From the NCBI GenBank assembly GCA_018648325.1, contig JABGRK010000017.1, forward strand, positions 1 through 64,000: 64,000 nt of DNA. The letters run 5' to 3'. The position numbers and the translations under genes were made by a program. Within the stretch, counting starts at the first letter, position 1; each line of letters starts with the position of its first letter. Under the pieces are notes generated by a model, which saw only the letters and a list, made by a program, of their open reading frames with translations, did no database searches and had not been told where the DNA came from. This DNA is from Chloroflexota bacterium (GTDB lineage: Bacteria > Chloroflexota > Dehalococcoidia > JABGRK01). Shown here one piece after another: positions 31,973 to 41,203 of this stretch.

Positions 31973-32572
31973 CTACGTGTTACGGGCGGCCTTGTCAATT
32001 TGCTCTTTGAGTAATTCTCTACCGGCGCTAAAGCCGTTGCCCAGCTTCTTGCCAATGCTCCAGTACTGACGTACGGTGGCGCAATATACCAACGGATCGA
32101 TTTTTGCAATATCTGGTTTGCCGTTCGTGTCGATTTTGTCCTGATCGACATGAGTTTCCAAAATCTGGCCGAGTATCATTATCCAGTCACCCAACTCAAT
32201 ATGATGGCGAACCTTGCATTCTATATTATAGGGGCACTCTTTTATTATTGGTGTGTCTATTATCGAACTGGCTATGGTCGTAAATCCAGCATTGTTTAAC
32301 TTGTTTTGCTTTTTACCTGATACCAGGCCGCAGTAGTCGACCTTCTCAAACTGACTGGCAGTTGGCAAATTTACACTAAATTCACCTGTATCCTTTATCA
32401 GGCTAAGTGAAACTCTATTTTTGTGCAGTGATATTGCCAGCGTTGGCGGTGTGGAACTGACGATACCTATCCATGCACATGTCATTACATTGGTTTTCTG
32501 ATCAAGCCCACTGACTATCAACGCTGCCGGAACTGGAAACATGGTATCAGATGGACCCAGTCGAACTTTCAT
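31973..32572 (-). CDS. flavoredoxin-like flavin reductase domain protein
   Basis: A 199-aa FMN-binding split-barrel protein. The segment NVMTCAWIGIVSSTPPTLAISLHKNRVSLSLIKDTGEFSVNLP (about 28-70) is typical of flavoredoxin/flavin-reductase family members that carry electrons in anaerobes. It is the first gene of the pyrF-pyrE transcript and has its own promoter. Confidence 0.88.
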   Translation of the reverse strand: MKVRLGPSDTMFPVPAALIVSGLDQKTNVMTCAWIGIVSSTPPTLAISLHKNRVSLSLIKDTGEFSVNLPTASQFEKVDYCGLVSGKKQNKLNNAGFTTIASSIIDTPIIKECPYNIECKVRHHIELGDWIMILGQILETHVDQDKIDTNGKPDIAKIDPLVYCATVRQYWSIGKKLGNGFSAGRELLKEQIDKAARNT

Positions 32573-32610
32573 GTTTGCTCCTTACTTCATTTAGAAAAGA
32601 AATTGTTTGT

Positions 32611-32639
32611 AGCATACGTGTGTGTTTAGCTCTTGTCAA
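32611..32639 (-). promoter_or_regulatory. promoter of the flavoredoxin-pyrF-pyrE operon
   Basis: The minus strand reads TTGACA (32634-32639), a 17-base spacer, and TATGCT (32611-32616), about 40 bases before the ATG. Confidence 0.7.
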
Positions 32640-32710
32640 TGTGTAATTGTTTGCAGTAGTGGCATAAGGACTATGAAGCACAACTAGGGCTCTTGGTAAG
32701 TGATGTACAC

Positions 32711-32760
32711 AGATAACCAGCGAAAGGCGGAGAGGGGATCATGCCTTTCGCTGGTTATCT
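32711..32760. repeat. perfect 18-bp inverted repeat (hairpin)
   Basis: AGATAACCAGCGAAAGGC (32711-32728) is fully complementary to GCCTTTCGCTGGTTATCT (32743-32760) across a 14-base loop. It is the main feature of the otherwise empty stretch between the flavoredoxin and cyclodeaminase genes. It may terminate the minus-strand cyclodeaminase transcript, but the minus strand has no T run after it; the plus strand has CTTTTT a few bases on. Confidence 0.85.
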
Positions 32761-32874
32761 ATCTTTTTAAAGGGAACGTTTTGTAAACCAAGAAGCCACA
32801 AGCTTACTATTCGTCCCCCAGCCTGATTAGCACGTTTTATGAAAATCAACTTTGCTTTAGAATGCTACGGTTGA

Positions 32875-33837
32875 TTATTTACCGTTATTTTTCTTTGCTT
32901 TCTCGTATACCAGTTTGGCACAGGCAATGTCCTGTATGGCGAGTCCGGTAGAGTCGAAAACGGTTATCTCATCGTCGTTTTGTCTGCCGGGTATCTTGCC
33001 GGCTATGATATCGCCCAAGGCGCCGTAGATGTTGCTTTCACTGATTGCGCCGCATGACAGGGGAACGTTAACCTCGCCCGAATGACAGGCCTGAGCGGAA
33101 TCATCGACAACAATCTTGCATATCTGCATTAATTCTGATTCGATCTCCTGTTTTCCTTCTGCATCGGCCCCTATGGCGTTTATGTGTGTTCCCGGTTTAA
33201 CGTGTTTTTTTAGCAGTACCGGTGTTCTTGATGGTGTAGTGGTTACTACTATATCGCTGTCGGCGGCCTCTTGGATGCTAGCGCATACTTCGATATTCAC
33301 ACCCAGTTGCGCCGATAGCTCTTCAGCGAAGGCCTTGGCTACGGCCTGGCGCGGATCGTATACCTTAACTTTTGTAATGCCCGGGACAGCGTGCTTGGTG
33401 GCGATCAACTGAGTTTTGGCCTGTGCTCCTGCCCCTATAAGTCCCATAACAGAGGCATTTTTTTTGGCCAGGTATTTGGCTGCAACAGCACCGGCTGCAC
33501 CTGTTCTGGCGCTAGTCAGATACGTTCCGTCCACCATAGCCAGCGGAACGCTGGTATTTGAATCGTTCAGGATAATGGTAGCGATAACTGTGGGTAGCCC
33601 GTGTTTGGGATTATTGGGATAAACACTGACCCATTTAATTCCTGCTACCCCATCAATGTATGCTGGCATTGCCCTGTAGTCCCCACTAAACTTTGGCAAA
33701 TCCAAATACAATTTGGGTGGCATTTCGCAATCACCCAAAGAATACGCTTTGAAAGCGTTTTCAACAGCGGCTACAGCCTCTTTCATATCCAGAAGTTCTC
33801 TTACTGCTGCTTCATTAAGTACTATGTCTGGTATCAT
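32875..33837 (-). CDS. ornithine cyclodeaminase/mu-crystallin family dehydrogenase
   Basis: A 320-aa NAD(P)-dependent enzyme; relatives include ornithine cyclodeaminase, alanine dehydrogenase and imine/ketimine reductases. The Rossmann motif is GLIGAGAQAKTQL (about 131-143). MPPKLYLDLP, KWVSVYPNNP and DGTYLTSARTGAAGAVAAKYLA are family hallmarks. The track's longer form (start 33936) begins upstream of the predicted transcription start. The ATG at 33837 has AAGGAG six bases before it and is preferred. It is divergent from an Lrp/AsnC gene and near an aminotransferase, suggesting amino-acid breakdown. The substrate is uncertain. Confidence 0.88.
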   Translation of the reverse strand: MIPDIVLNEAAVRELLDMKEAVAAVENAFKAYSLGDCEMPPKLYLDLPKFSGDYRAMPAYIDGVAGIKWVSVYPNNPKHGLPTVIATIILNDSNTSVPLAMVDGTYLTSARTGAAGAVAAKYLAKKNASVMGLIGAGAQAKTQLIATKHAVPGITKVKVYDPRQAVAKAFAEELSAQLGVNIEVCASIQEAADSDIVVTTTPSRTPVLLKKHVKPGTHINAIGADAEGKQEIESELMQICKIVVDDSAQACHSGEVNVPLSCGAISESNIYGALGDIIAGKIPGRQNDDEITVFDSTGLAIQDIACAKLVYEKAKKNNGK

Positions 33838-33926
33838 CATCAACTCCTTATCAATTACTACTGACATCACGTAATATTTACTATCACTACTAAAAACCGG
33901 AAATTTTATTCTATTTGCTACTACTA

Positions 33927-33955
33927 TCAATAGCACGAATATCGTAATTTGTCAA
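33927..33955 (-). promoter_or_regulatory. promoter of the cyclodeaminase-like gene
   Basis: The minus strand reads TTGACA (33950-33955), a 17-base spacer, and TATTGA (33927-33932). The predicted transcription start near 33920 excludes the ATG at 33936 as the start codon. Confidence 0.65.
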
Positions 33956-33980
33956 GCATAATACATCAATATCATGTGAT

Positions 33981-34008
33981 AATCGTAGTAATTTAATTGA
34001 TCACGATT
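33981..34008. promoter_or_regulatory. possible Lrp/AsnC operator
   Basis: The AT-rich inverted repeat AATCGT-n16-ACGATT lies between the divergent cyclodeaminase and Lrp/AsnC genes. A further ATCGTAATTT lies at 33941. The site is inferred from position and symmetry only. Confidence 0.35.
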
Positions 34009-34143
34009 TTATTTCGGATAAGCGGTCTTCTGTCTTTGAAATATTATCTGTGTTCGCACTAATAATGGCAAACAAATACGAAAACGGGTAGAAATAAAAA
34101 AAATAGTGTGTTACAATGCCCGTACTAAACTAAAGGTGTAACT

Positions 34144-34620
34144 ATGTTGGACAATCTTGATTTAAACATTATTCAGATACTTGAGGAAGACGGCCGGCAG
34201 CGTTTTGTTGATATTGCAGCGCGGATGGGTGTTGCCGAGGGCACGATACGCAAAAGGGTTAAGAAGCTGTTGGATGGCAATATAATAAAGATAAAAGCTT
34301 ATCCCAATCCCAAGAGGCTGGGTTTCAATGTTATTGCCGTGATGGGATTGCAGGTGCAAATGTCGGCACTTAGGCATGTCGCGCAGATACTGGAAGCAAA
34401 ACCAAGCGTGCAGTGGCTGGCGTTTGTTACAGGCAGATATGACATGTTGGCACTGGTTATTGAAAAAACTACAGAGGACCTGTCCAGGTTCATTGAGCGG
34501 GAGATTTCCGCCATCCCCAGTATTACAAAAACTGAGACGTTTATTAATTTGGATGTTGTTAAGGGGTTGATGTCAAACACCATTGGCCTTATTGAGTCAC
34601 TAAAAACCGCGAAACGCTAG
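34144..34620 (+). CDS. Lrp/AsnC-family transcriptional regulator
   Basis: A 158-aa regulator. The N-terminal HTH is LDLNIIQILEEDGRQRFVDIAARMGVAEGTIRKRVKKLLDGNII (about 4-47); the C-terminal RAM ligand-binding domain follows (about 65-140). Relatives sense amino acids and act as octamers. The ATG follows AAAGGTG. Its position between the cyclodeaminase-like gene and the class III aminotransferase suggests that it controls this amino-acid block and perhaps the peptide importer. Confidence 0.92.
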   Translation: MLDNLDLNIIQILEEDGRQRFVDIAARMGVAEGTIRKRVKKLLDGNIIKIKAYPNPKRLGFNVIAVMGLQVQMSALRHVAQILEAKPSVQWLAFVTGRYDMLALVIEKTTEDLSRFIEREISAIPSITKTETFINLDVVKGLMSNTIGLIESLKTAKR

Positions 34621-34722
34621 GTGGATACTAGCTCGCGTCTTCAGCCTACTGAGAGTATTTGTAATTGATCCCTCTGTTCCCTGCTGCACGATTGCGTTTT
34701 TCGTTGAAGGTAAGCTGTATGC

Positions 34723-34751
34723 TTGACAAGACGGTAAAAGTATGATAAATA
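34723..34751 (+). promoter_or_regulatory. promoter of the aminotransferase gene
   Basis: TTGACA (34723-34728), a 17-base spacer, and TAAATA (34746-34751), about 80 bases before the ATG. Confidence 0.5.
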
Positions 34752-34832
34752 TTAGGGATATTTTTGCGAAATAGTAAAACAAGTGACTAAAATAACAAAA
34801 ATAGTGCGAAAAGCGATATATAAGGAGAATTA

Positions 34833-36164
34833 ATGACGGAAAAACGAACGGAAGAACTGGTTAAGATGGATGCTGATCACGTGATACATCCCATGGCTGC
34901 AGTCGGCGATGAGCCCGATGAGGTTATGGTTGAAGGTCACGGTATATATTTGAAGGATAGCGATGGCAATGAGTTTATCGATGGTGCCTCGCAGCTTACC
35001 TGCGTCAATCTTGGATACTCTCAGCAGGAGATTGTGGATGCTGCAGCAGAGCAGATGGGCAAACTGGCCTACTGCAACACTTTTTTTGGCACATGTAATC
35101 CTCCCAACATTGAGTGTAGCGCGAAGCTGGCAGAACTGACACCGGGAGACCTTAATCGCTTCTTTTATACTTGCGGCGGCTCCGAGAGCATAGACAGCGC
35201 CGTGAGAATTGCAAGGACTTATTGGAGGAACAAGGGCGCACATAGCAGGTACAAGATTATCAGTTTGTACAATGCTTATCACGGCGTTAACATGGGTGCG
35301 GTAGGTACTACTACGTTGAAGCAGGGTGTTTTTAGTAGTTATGTACATCCGTTGCCTGCCGGGTATATGCACCTGCCTTCCTATTACTGTTACCGTTGTG
35401 CGCTTAATAAAACCTATCCCGATTGCGGCATTGAGTGCGCCAATTTGCTTAAATATACTATACAGGCCGAGGGGCCCGATAATATTGCCGCCTTCCTGGC
35501 CGAACCGGTGCATGGTACTGCTGGCGTGATAATACCTCCTCCCGAGTACTGGCCGGCGGTAAAGAAGATATGTGATGAATATGGCGTGCTCCTGATTGCC
35601 GATGAGGTTATGACTGGATTCGGCAGGACGGGCAAGATGTTTGGCACGGATAACTGGGACGTGGTGCCCGATATGTCCACACTGGCCAAGGGACTCACCG
35701 GTGCCTATCTGCCGTTTGGCGCAGTTGCGGTCGGCGACAAGGTATACGAAGGACTCAAAGGGGCTTCAGTGTTCGGCTTTACCTATAGCGGACATCCGGT
35801 AAGTTCTGCTGCTGCCATCAAGGCTATGGAAATCTACGTCAGGGATAAGATTGTTGAGAACTCGGCAGCAATGGGTAAGTACGCCATGGATCGCTTGAAT
35901 ACTGAACTTGCAGATGCTCCGTGCGTCGGAGAGATAGCAGGACTCGGTTTGATGATCGGTATTGAGATGGTTGCGGATAAGGCAAGTAAAGCGCCTAATT
36001 TCATGGCGGCCATGAAGGTTGGTAAGGAAATCAAGGCAAAGGGACTGAGGGCGAGAGCCGGAGGCCGTATTGCCTTTACGCCGCCACTTACTATTACGAA
36101 GCAGGAAATGGATAAAGCGCTGGACATACTGATACCTGCTATAGCTGCGGTCAAACCCAAATAA
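34833..36164 (+). CDS. class III PLP-dependent aminotransferase
   Basis: A 443-aa omega-aminotransferase fold. The PLP Asp is in LLIADEVMTGFGRTGKMF (about 250), and the Schiff-base Lys is in STLAKGLTGAYLPFGAV (about 288). A Cys-rich insertion YCYRCALNKTYPDCGIECAN (about 184-204), with four Cys, could bind a metal; it occurs in one clade of the family. The ATG follows AAGGAG. Neighbours (Lrp/AsnC, cyclodeaminase, peptide importer) point to use of imported amino acids. The amino donor is not predictable. Confidence 0.92.
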   Translation: MTEKRTEELVKMDADHVIHPMAAVGDEPDEVMVEGHGIYLKDSDGNEFIDGASQLTCVNLGYSQQEIVDAAAEQMGKLAYCNTFFGTCNPPNIECSAKLAELTPGDLNRFFYTCGGSESIDSAVRIARTYWRNKGAHSRYKIISLYNAYHGVNMGAVGTTTLKQGVFSSYVHPLPAGYMHLPSYYCYRCALNKTYPDCGIECANLLKYTIQAEGPDNIAAFLAEPVHGTAGVIIPPPEYWPAVKKICDEYGVLLIADEVMTGFGRTGKMFGTDNWDVVPDMSTLAKGLTGAYLPFGAVAVGDKVYEGLKGASVFGFTYSGHPVSSAAAIKAMEIYVRDKIVENSAAMGKYAMDRLNTELADAPCVGEIAGLGLMIGIEMVADKASKAPNFMAAMKVGKEIKAKGLRARAGGRIAFTPPLTITKQEMDKALDILIPAIAAVKPK

Positions 36165-36245
36165 GTGGTTGTAAATTTGTTTGTCATTTGTTATAACAGT
36201 GGCAAACAATAGTACCTATTAATAGCAAGTTTGAACAAAGAGAAC

Positions 36246-36326
36246 AAAAAAGGTGGCAGGGGCAATCTACGATGCGACTCGGATGCCCCCGCCGGTGACA
36301 AAAGCATTAGCTTCTGCCTTTTTTAT
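36246..36326 (+). ncRNA. structured intergenic element with terminator-like end
   Basis: AAAAAAGGTGGCAGGGGCA...TGCCCCCGCCGG folds into a strong stem (GGGGCA/TGCCCC extended by TGGC/GCCG past an A-C mismatch). Further on, CTTCTGCCTTTTTTATT offers CTGCC, which can pair instead with the same GGCAG, followed by a U tract. The two pairings exclude each other. It lies between the aminotransferase stop and the peptide-binding protein gene. It may be a simple compound terminator or a regulatory leader; I recognise no known riboswitch class. Confidence 0.4.
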
Positions 36327-36441
36327 TGTAACACGATTGAAATAGCAATTTAAACTAAATTGGTTAAATTGGAGGGCAAGTGCCTATGAGAATAACTTAG
36401 TATTCCACTATATATTTTTAGATATTAGGGAGGAGACTATA

Positions 36442-38121
36442 ATGAAGAAGCGTTTGGTATTTTCGTTTTGTAGTATAGTTTTGGTCTTAAGCATGATACT
36501 TGGACCATTGGCCTGTGGGGAACCCGTCGATACTACAACTTACAGGCTAACGGCTGCTGTTACAGATTTGCATGAATCATCCAACCCATTTTTGGCCTCA
36601 GGTAGAGGGGATATACGCATTATGAGCAGGATATACGAACCCCTTGTGGTTGGATCGGGTGGAGCGGCTATCCCTCGTCTGGCAGAGTCATGGTCTTATG
36701 ATGATTCTACTATGAGTTGGACCTTTAATCTGGTCCAGGATGCCGAGTGGAGCGATGGAGAGCCGTTAACCGCTGCTGATGTAAAGTACACCTTGGATAC
36801 ACAGTATGCAGGTGATTATTCCGGTGGTGGAGACAGCAAGGAATTTGTGGACACTGTCACTGTTGTAGATGACAATACTGTCAAGATAACAGTAACGGAA
36901 TATGCATCGGCGTTTTTGGATTTCTTGAATTCTATGTATATTGTTCCCAAGCATATATGGGAGGATGTTGCAGACATAGATACGGAAGCCAATCTTGCAC
37001 CTGTGGGCAGTGGCCCCTGGCTGTGGGATGAGTATGTACCGCAATCCCATGTTGCATTCAAGAAAAATCCAAACTACTGGGGTGGCACAGTTAATATAGA
37101 TGAGATGGTGTTAGAGATTTACGGATCACAGGAACTGGCGCTACTGGCTCTGAAAACGGGTCAAGTAGATATGGTTCCCACCGTAGAGCTTTATTCATAT
37201 ATACCTCAGTTGCTTGAATCGACTGACGTCAAGGTTGGTGTAGATAGGGCAGCCAATTTCTATAACTTCCTGTTTGTTGATCATCGTGAAGAACCCAACA
37301 ACCTTCCTGCATTCAGGCAGGCCGTAAGTATGGCCATTAATAGGCAGGACATAATTGACTTCGCCTTGTTTACTTACGGATCAATCCCCAGAATGGTTCC
37401 TCTGGTGCCAGAGGCTATAGCCAGTGAGGATGTGGACTGGCCCGGACTTGGGATGACTGATGAAGCGCGCATCGATGAGGCCAACGCCATGCTTGATGCA
37501 GATAGCGATTTTTCAGATTTCGTTGAAGGTGAGACAAGGACATACAAGGGAGATCCACTGAATATTGAGATGACCATTGTAAACAGGCCCGCAGATGTGC
37601 AACAGGCCGAAATAATCCGCGAGAATATGGCCGAAATCGGGATTAATGTTTCGCTTAAATTAATTGGTTTTGGTCCTATGATGGGAATGATGTTTGGTGG
37701 TGGCTGGGATGACTGGACATGGTCAACAGCTGGTCATGGTGCCGGTGGCAGTACCCTTGACGGTCTTGCACAGGAATTCGGCGCAGACCCGTATAACGTC
37801 TGGTATGATGCTCCTTCTCTTGGTTGGGGTGAAGATGGTGACGGTGGTGGTACTACCGCCGCCAGGGCTTTACAAGCTGATTTGAGACAGTCGAGGCGTG
37901 AAGACGATCCGGCTACACTGGCCACACTGATTGAGCAGATACAGGTAGATTTTGCTGCTGAGTTGCCCATAATACCTCTGTCTCAGGGGAATACGATCTA
38001 TGCCTATCGCCTGGACACGTTCACCGGCTGGGCTCCTCAAGAGGAGATGGATGGCCAGGGCAGTTCCGGTCATCTGCTTGGCACAATCAATATCCTGGCG
38101 TTGGAACCTATAGCTCAGTAG
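36442..38121 (+). CDS. peptide ABC transporter substrate-binding protein (family 5)
   Basis: A 559-aa exported binding protein of the DppA/OppA type. The signal peptide ends in LGPLACGEP with a probable lipid-attached Cys at about 25. The family 5 signature region follows (RIYEPLVVG...PRLAESWSYDDSTMSWTFNL). It delivers peptides or related solutes to the downstream permeases. ATG follows GGGAGGAG. It is separated from the first permease by 212 bases containing a stable stem-loop. Confidence 0.92.
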   Translation: MKKRLVFSFCSIVLVLSMILGPLACGEPVDTTTYRLTAAVTDLHESSNPFLASGRGDIRIMSRIYEPLVVGSGGAAIPRLAESWSYDDSTMSWTFNLVQDAEWSDGEPLTAADVKYTLDTQYAGDYSGGGDSKEFVDTVTVVDDNTVKITVTEYASAFLDFLNSMYIVPKHIWEDVADIDTEANLAPVGSGPWLWDEYVPQSHVAFKKNPNYWGGTVNIDEMVLEIYGSQELALLALKTGQVDMVPTVELYSYIPQLLESTDVKVGVDRAANFYNFLFVDHREEPNNLPAFRQAVSMAINRQDIIDFALFTYGSIPRMVPLVPEAIASEDVDWPGLGMTDEARIDEANAMLDADSDFSDFVEGETRTYKGDPLNIEMTIVNRPADVQQAEIIRENMAEIGINVSLKLIGFGPMMGMMFGGGWDDWTWSTAGHGAGGSTLDGLAQEFGADPYNVWYDAPSLGWGEDGDGGGTTAARALQADLRQSRREDDPATLATLIEQIQVDFAAELPIIPLSQGNTIYAYRLDTFTGWAPQEEMDGQGSSGHLLGTINILALEPIAQ

Positions 38122-38179
38122 AGTTTAAAAAATAATTACATAAGTTGATTTAGTGATTGGAATCTAGTAATAGTAACTG

Positions 38180-38235
38180 CGCCGTCGCCTGTAATGCGCT
38201 CGGTCTAAGGTGAAAAGTGCAAAAGGGTGACGGCG
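38180..38235 (+). repeat. stem-loop between binding-protein and permease genes
   Basis: CGCCGTC (38180-38186) pairs with GACGGCG (38229-38235) around a 42-base loop. There is no T run. Such stem-loops after binding-protein genes often stabilise the upstream mRNA so the binding protein exceeds the permeases. Confidence 0.5.
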
Positions 38236-38333
38236 TAGGTTTATCATAAATATACGTATCTGACTATCAATTCCTTATCATATATCTCTATCTATAAATT
38301 TGCCCGAATGGTGTTGATCCTAGGAGGAATTAG

Positions 38334-39293
38334 TTGAACTGGAAATGGTTGATTAGACGGCTTGGCTTTATGCTTATGGTATTAGCGGTTGCCGTGATAC
38401 TGAATTTCCTTATTCCCCGCCTGATGCCCGGGAGTGCCAAGCAGGCATATGCGGGGAAATTACCCGAGGCTGTACAGGTGAAGATAATAGCACGGTTTGG
38501 GTTGGATAAGTCCATTTGGGAGCAGTTTGTTCTGTACATCCAAAATACCCTTAAGGGTGATTTGGGTATGTCGTTTTCAAACCACCCGAACTCCGTGACT
38601 TATATGATCGGCAATGCATTACCATGGACACTGTTTCTTCTCCTGACCGCCACAATTATTACCGTGCCTCTTGGCTATGTATTTGGAGTAATTGCGGGCT
38701 GGAGGGCCGGTAGCAAGACTGATACTGGAATACAAATAGGTTCATTATCCTTACTGGCCACACCACTTTTTTGGATAGCTATGGTATTGCTCTACGTATT
38801 TTCTGCACAGCTTGGTTGGTTTCCGCTGAGAGGAGCTGAGACCGCTTATTCTGGATATACCGGGCTTAAGTGGGTGGGTGATGTTCTGTGGCATGCAGTG
38901 CTGCCTGTTTTAGCCCTGATGACTCTATTTGGTGCCTATGAAATGATTATGAGAAACACCATGGTTACCACGCTGCGGGAAAACTATATAATAACCGCGG
39001 AGGCCAAGGGTGCCAGCGAGAACAGAGTAAAATATAAACATGCCGCCAGAAACGCATTATTACCGCTCATAACATCGGTTGGCATAAGGTTTGCAACAAT
39101 AGTTGGCGGATCGGTATTTGTGGAAAATATTTTTTCCTATCCAGGTATAGGCTCTCTCATATTTGATGCAGTAATATCTTATGATTTCCCCTTATTGCAG
39201 GGGGCCTTTTTAATTTTCTCGATAGTAACGGTCGTGGTAGTTTTTCTGCTTGATTTAGTTTATCTTCGTCTTGATCCCAGAATCAGATATTAA
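38334..39293 (+). CDS. peptide ABC transporter permease (DppB-like)
   Basis: A 319-aa inner membrane permease with six TM helices. The EAA loop is ENYIITAEAKGASENRVKYKHAARNALLPLIT (about 215-246). TTG start with AGGAGG six bases upstream. It pairs with the next permease. Confidence 0.92.
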   Translation: MNWKWLIRRLGFMLMVLAVAVILNFLIPRLMPGSAKQAYAGKLPEAVQVKIIARFGLDKSIWEQFVLYIQNTLKGDLGMSFSNHPNSVTYMIGNALPWTLFLLLTATIITVPLGYVFGVIAGWRAGSKTDTGIQIGSLSLLATPLFWIAMVLLYVFSAQLGWFPLRGAETAYSGYTGLKWVGDVLWHAVLPVLALMTLFGAYEMIMRNTMVTTLRENYIITAEAKGASENRVKYKHAARNALLPLITSVGIRFATIVGGSVFVENIFSYPGIGSLIFDAVISYDFPLLQGAFLIFSIVTVVVVFLLDLVYLRLDPRIRY

Positions 39294-39308
39294 CAGTGGA
39301 GGTTAGGC

Positions 39309-40235
39309 TTGCCTTTATCCGGTAATCGACAATTTAATGATACAGATTCGCGGTTGAGCAAATCTATACGTGCAATTGGGCCGTTGTTTGCGTGGTGGCC
39401 GGAATACAGAAAGAGCAAGGTAGGCGTTATCGGCCTGATTATGGTGGGCATTTTTATTTTTGCCATAATTCTGGCTCCGTATATTGCGACACATGATCCG
39501 ACTTTTAAGGATAGGGATTTCATGTGGAAAGCACCCAGTTTTTCCCATTTTTTTGGCACGACTGCCCAAGGCAAAGATGTATTTTCCCAGCTGCTTCACT
39601 CGGGCCAGATCTCACTTATGATTGGTGTTGCTGCGGCTGGCGCGGTAACGGCGATGGGGACAATAATTGGATTGATTGCCGGTTATTTTGGCGGAATAGT
39701 TGATGAGATACTTACAAGGATTGCTGATATCCTGCTGGTACTGCCCCGGTTACCCCTGATGCTTGTGCTTGCAGCATACCTTGGTCCGGGTATGTCAACC
39801 ATTGTTTTTGTAGTGGTGATACTTGGCTGGACCAGAATTGCCCGGCAGGTAAGAGCACAGGTAATGTCATGTAAACAGCATACTTATGTTGAAAGAGCAA
39901 AGTCGATTGGGGCAGGCAATTTTCATATTATATGGAATCACATTTTGCCAAATGTGGCGGGGGTGGTAATTGCTAACTTTGTTCTGGAATGTGTAACGGT
40001 AATAATGTTGGAAGCGGGCTTAAGTTTCCTGGGATTTGGTGATCCTCTGCATCAAAGCTGGGGTATGATGCTTTTCAATGCTCAGAATGAGGGAGCGTTC
40101 TTGTTCGGTGCATGGTGGCAGTGGTTACCGCCGGGAGCATGCATTGCTGTACTTGGAATCGCGTTCAGTTTTATAGGTAATACGCTCAATGACAGATTCG
40201 TTCTGCGGCTTAAGAATATTAAAGGTGGCGCTTAA
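39309..40235 (+). CDS. peptide ABC transporter permease (DppC-like)
   Basis: A 308-aa permease of the DppC/OppC type with an N-terminal extension before the first TM (about 40-60). The EAA-type loop is QHTYVERAKSIGAGNFHIIWNHILPNV (about 190-216). TTG start after GGAGG. Its stop overlaps the ATG of the ATPase gene (TAATG). Confidence 0.92.
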   Translation: MPLSGNRQFNDTDSRLSKSIRAIGPLFAWWPEYRKSKVGVIGLIMVGIFIFAIILAPYIATHDPTFKDRDFMWKAPSFSHFFGTTAQGKDVFSQLLHSGQISLMIGVAAAGAVTAMGTIIGLIAGYFGGIVDEILTRIADILLVLPRLPLMLVLAAYLGPGMSTIVFVVVILGWTRIARQVRAQVMSCKQHTYVERAKSIGAGNFHIIWNHILPNVAGVVIANFVLECVTVIMLEAGLSFLGFGDPLHQSWGMMLFNAQNEGAFLFGAWWQWLPPGACIAVLGIAFSFIGNTLNDRFVLRLKNIKGGA

Positions 40236-41194
40236 TGCCAATACTCACTGTAGATGATTTGAGGACGCACTATTTCACGGAAGCGGGGCCGGTTAAGGCT
40301 GTTGACGGTGTAAGCTTTACGCTTGATAAAGGCGAGTCCATTGGTATTGCCGGTGAATCCGGTTGCGGCAAGACCACCCTTGCTATGTCTCTGATGAGGC
40401 TTATTAAAGGTGGGGCCGTGGTTGGAGGAAAGATTCATCTGGGAGACATCTCGCTCCTTGATATGAGCATCAATGAATTTAGAAAGATTCGGTGGGAAAG
40501 AATATCGCTGGTATCTCAGGCAGCAATGGGTGCTCTTAATCCTGTATATACCGTGGGTTCTCAAATAGTAGAGGCTATACAGCTTCACTGGGATATGAGT
40601 AAGAGCGAGGCTTGGGAGCGTACGGCACATCTGCTTACACTGGTTAAGGTAGACCCTGTCAGAGGCAGAAGCTACCCGCATGAGCTAAGCGGAGGCATGA
40701 AACAGCGTATAATGATAGCCATGGCGCTTGCCTGTGATCCCGAGATTATTATCGCCGACGAGATGACTACAGCACTCGATGTTGTCACACAGGCCCAGGT
40801 ACTTAAACTTCTGATCGATCTGCAAAAAAGGCTTGATCTTTCGCTCATCTACATCTCACACGAACTTTCCGTTCTCGGTCAGGCCTGCGACAAGATGATT
40901 ATCATGTATGCCGGCAAGATCGTAGAGATGGGGCCGACGGCAAAGATATTTGGTGCGCCAAAACATCCGTATACACAGAAGCTGCTTGGTTCACTTATGG
41001 ACATTCATTCCGATTGTGTTATCCCTGATAGCATTCCTGGTAAGCCACCTGATCTGCTCAATCCTCCAAAGGGGTGCCGATTCTGGCCCAGATGTACTGT
41101 GGGACAGGTTACTTGCGAGACCCAGGAGCCATTGCTGATAGAAGTAGAGCCGGGGCATTATATGGCCTGTAATTGCTCTGACGATAAGATATAG
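40235..41194 (+). CDS. peptide ABC transporter ATPase (DppD-like)
   Basis: A 319-aa ATPase. Walker A is GESGCGKTT, the signature is LSGGMKQRIMIA and Walker B is IIIADEMTTALD. The C-terminal oligopeptide domain has a Cys-containing stretch (GCRFWPRCTVGQVTC), as in ATPases of this class. It works with the next ATPase as a heterodimer. Confidence 0.94.
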   Translation: MPILTVDDLRTHYFTEAGPVKAVDGVSFTLDKGESIGIAGESGCGKTTLAMSLMRLIKGGAVVGGKIHLGDISLLDMSINEFRKIRWERISLVSQAAMGALNPVYTVGSQIVEAIQLHWDMSKSEAWERTAHLLTLVKVDPVRGRSYPHELSGGMKQRIMIAMALACDPEIIIADEMTTALDVVTQAQVLKLLIDLQKRLDLSLIYISHELSVLGQACDKMIIMYAGKIVEMGPTAKIFGAPKHPYTQKLLGSLMDIHSDCVIPDSIPGKPPDLLNPPKGCRFWPRCTVGQVTCETQEPLLIEVEPGHYMACNCSDDKI

Positions 41195-41203
41195 AGGATA
41201 TAA

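Noticed and set aside
31960-32151. N-terminal 64-residue extension of the pyrF ORF
   Set aside because: It overlaps the flavoredoxin gene in another frame and does not resemble OMP decarboxylase; the internal ATG at 31959 is better.
34830-35513. 227-aa minus-strand ORF
   Set aside because: It is antisense to the class III aminotransferase.
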